NCBI GenBank assembly: GCA_023512255.1
Contig: JAILZY010000093.1
Location: 1-12,806 of the forward strand
Length of the DNA stretch: 12,806 bases
Direction: 5' to 3'
Source of the DNA: a bacterium
Lineage (GTDB): Bacteria > SZUA-182 > DTGQ01
Shown here: in pieces, positions 12,750-12,806 of the stretch
How the letters are laid out: each line of letters begins with the position of its first letter
How positions within the stretch are numbered: position 1 is the first letter of the stretch
Program-made: the position numbers and the translations under genes
Notes under the pieces: generated by a model
What the model was told of the DNA's origin: nothing
The model's database searches: none
The model's input: only the letters and a program-made list of their open reading frames with translations

Positions 12750-12806
12750 TAAATTAGGAGGAGGAGATAAGCCGCAGGGGAAGGGTATTGAGGTAAAAGA
12801 TAATAG
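12736..12806 (+). CDS. Possible start of a plus-strand gene, cut by the window edge
   Basis: An open frame from ATG at 12736 (or ATG at 12745) runs to the end of the window and reads MFPMFKLGGGDKPQGKGIEV and onward. No ribosome-binding site precedes either ATG, although an extended -10 promoter would place the transcript start at the first ATG, allowing leaderless translation. The purine run AGGAGGAGGAG and a later GAGGT could instead be ribosome-binding sites for a start beyond the window. I do not recognise the sequence. It is divergent from the radical SAM gene. Confidence 0.25.
   Translation, partial: MFPMFKLGGGDKPQGKGIEVKDN

Noticed and set aside
12733-12779. A 15-codon minus-strand frame (MGNICYFITTMASNK) in the gap before the radical SAM gene as a second precursor peptide
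   Set aside because: It has no ribosome-binding site, overlaps the 17-bp motif and the divergent promoter, and its left-hand counterpart at 79-95 is open for only four codons.
1-12806. CRISPR array, tRNA or rRNA genes
   Set aside because: I saw no regularly spaced repeats with unique spacers and no cloverleaf or rRNA-like segments. The two-copy repeats are too few and too close together.

Overview
The window looks like chromosomal DNA of a Gram-negative (diderm) bacterium of moderate GC content. It carries an outer-membrane secretin, the type IV pilus alignment genes pilMNOPQ and several predicted lipoproteins. Most genes lie on the minus strand. TTG starts occur (certainly pilN, possibly two other genes). 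I cannot assign a phylum from the sequence alone.

Left part (1-2388). A strong plus-strand promoter (TTTACA-17-TATAAT) leads to an uncatalogued 47-residue membrane protein (264-407). A convergent 203-residue membrane protein of unknown function follows (456-1067). Next is a plus-strand GDT1/TMEM165-family cation transporter (1433-1996), preceded by a two-copy direct repeat and a hairpin with a T-run. The 392-base gap after it is full of short inverted and direct repeats.

Centre (2389-9580). A compact minus-strand operon runs pilM-pilN-pilO-pilP-pilQ and then a 700-residue Ig-repeat lipoprotein. Genes overlap or nearly touch except at pilP/pilQ, where a perfect 30-bp palindrome sits just before the pilQ ribosome-binding site. 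A near-consensus minus-strand promoter (TTGACA-17-TATAAG) about 165 bases before pilM probably drives the operon. PilM is the cytoplasmic actin-like protein, PilN and PilO are the inner-membrane pair, PilP is the periplasmic connector and PilQ is the secretin. PilQ appears to be lipidated itself, while PilP lacks the lipoprotein cysteine seen in some species.

Right part (9581-12806). This is the most unusual section. A radical SAM/SPASM peptide-maturase-type enzyme (11322-12668) is followed after 14 bases by a 24-codon gene with an excellent ribosome-binding site (11233-11307). It encodes a basic peptide with one Cys and one Trp near its C-terminus, which I read as a candidate RiPP precursor. 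An intrinsic terminator follows, then a family 5 (peptide/oligopeptide-type) extracytoplasmic binding lipoprotein. That gene is frameshifted at a run of nine T residues: removing one T restores a typical 28-residue C-terminus. Together these suggest a small, possibly undescribed cassette of maturase, peptide and peptide-binding lipoprotein.

A 17-bp sequence (CAGATGTTCCCCATGTT) occurs near both ends of the window, each time pointing outward and next to an AT-rich -10-like sequence. It may be a shared promoter or operator element.
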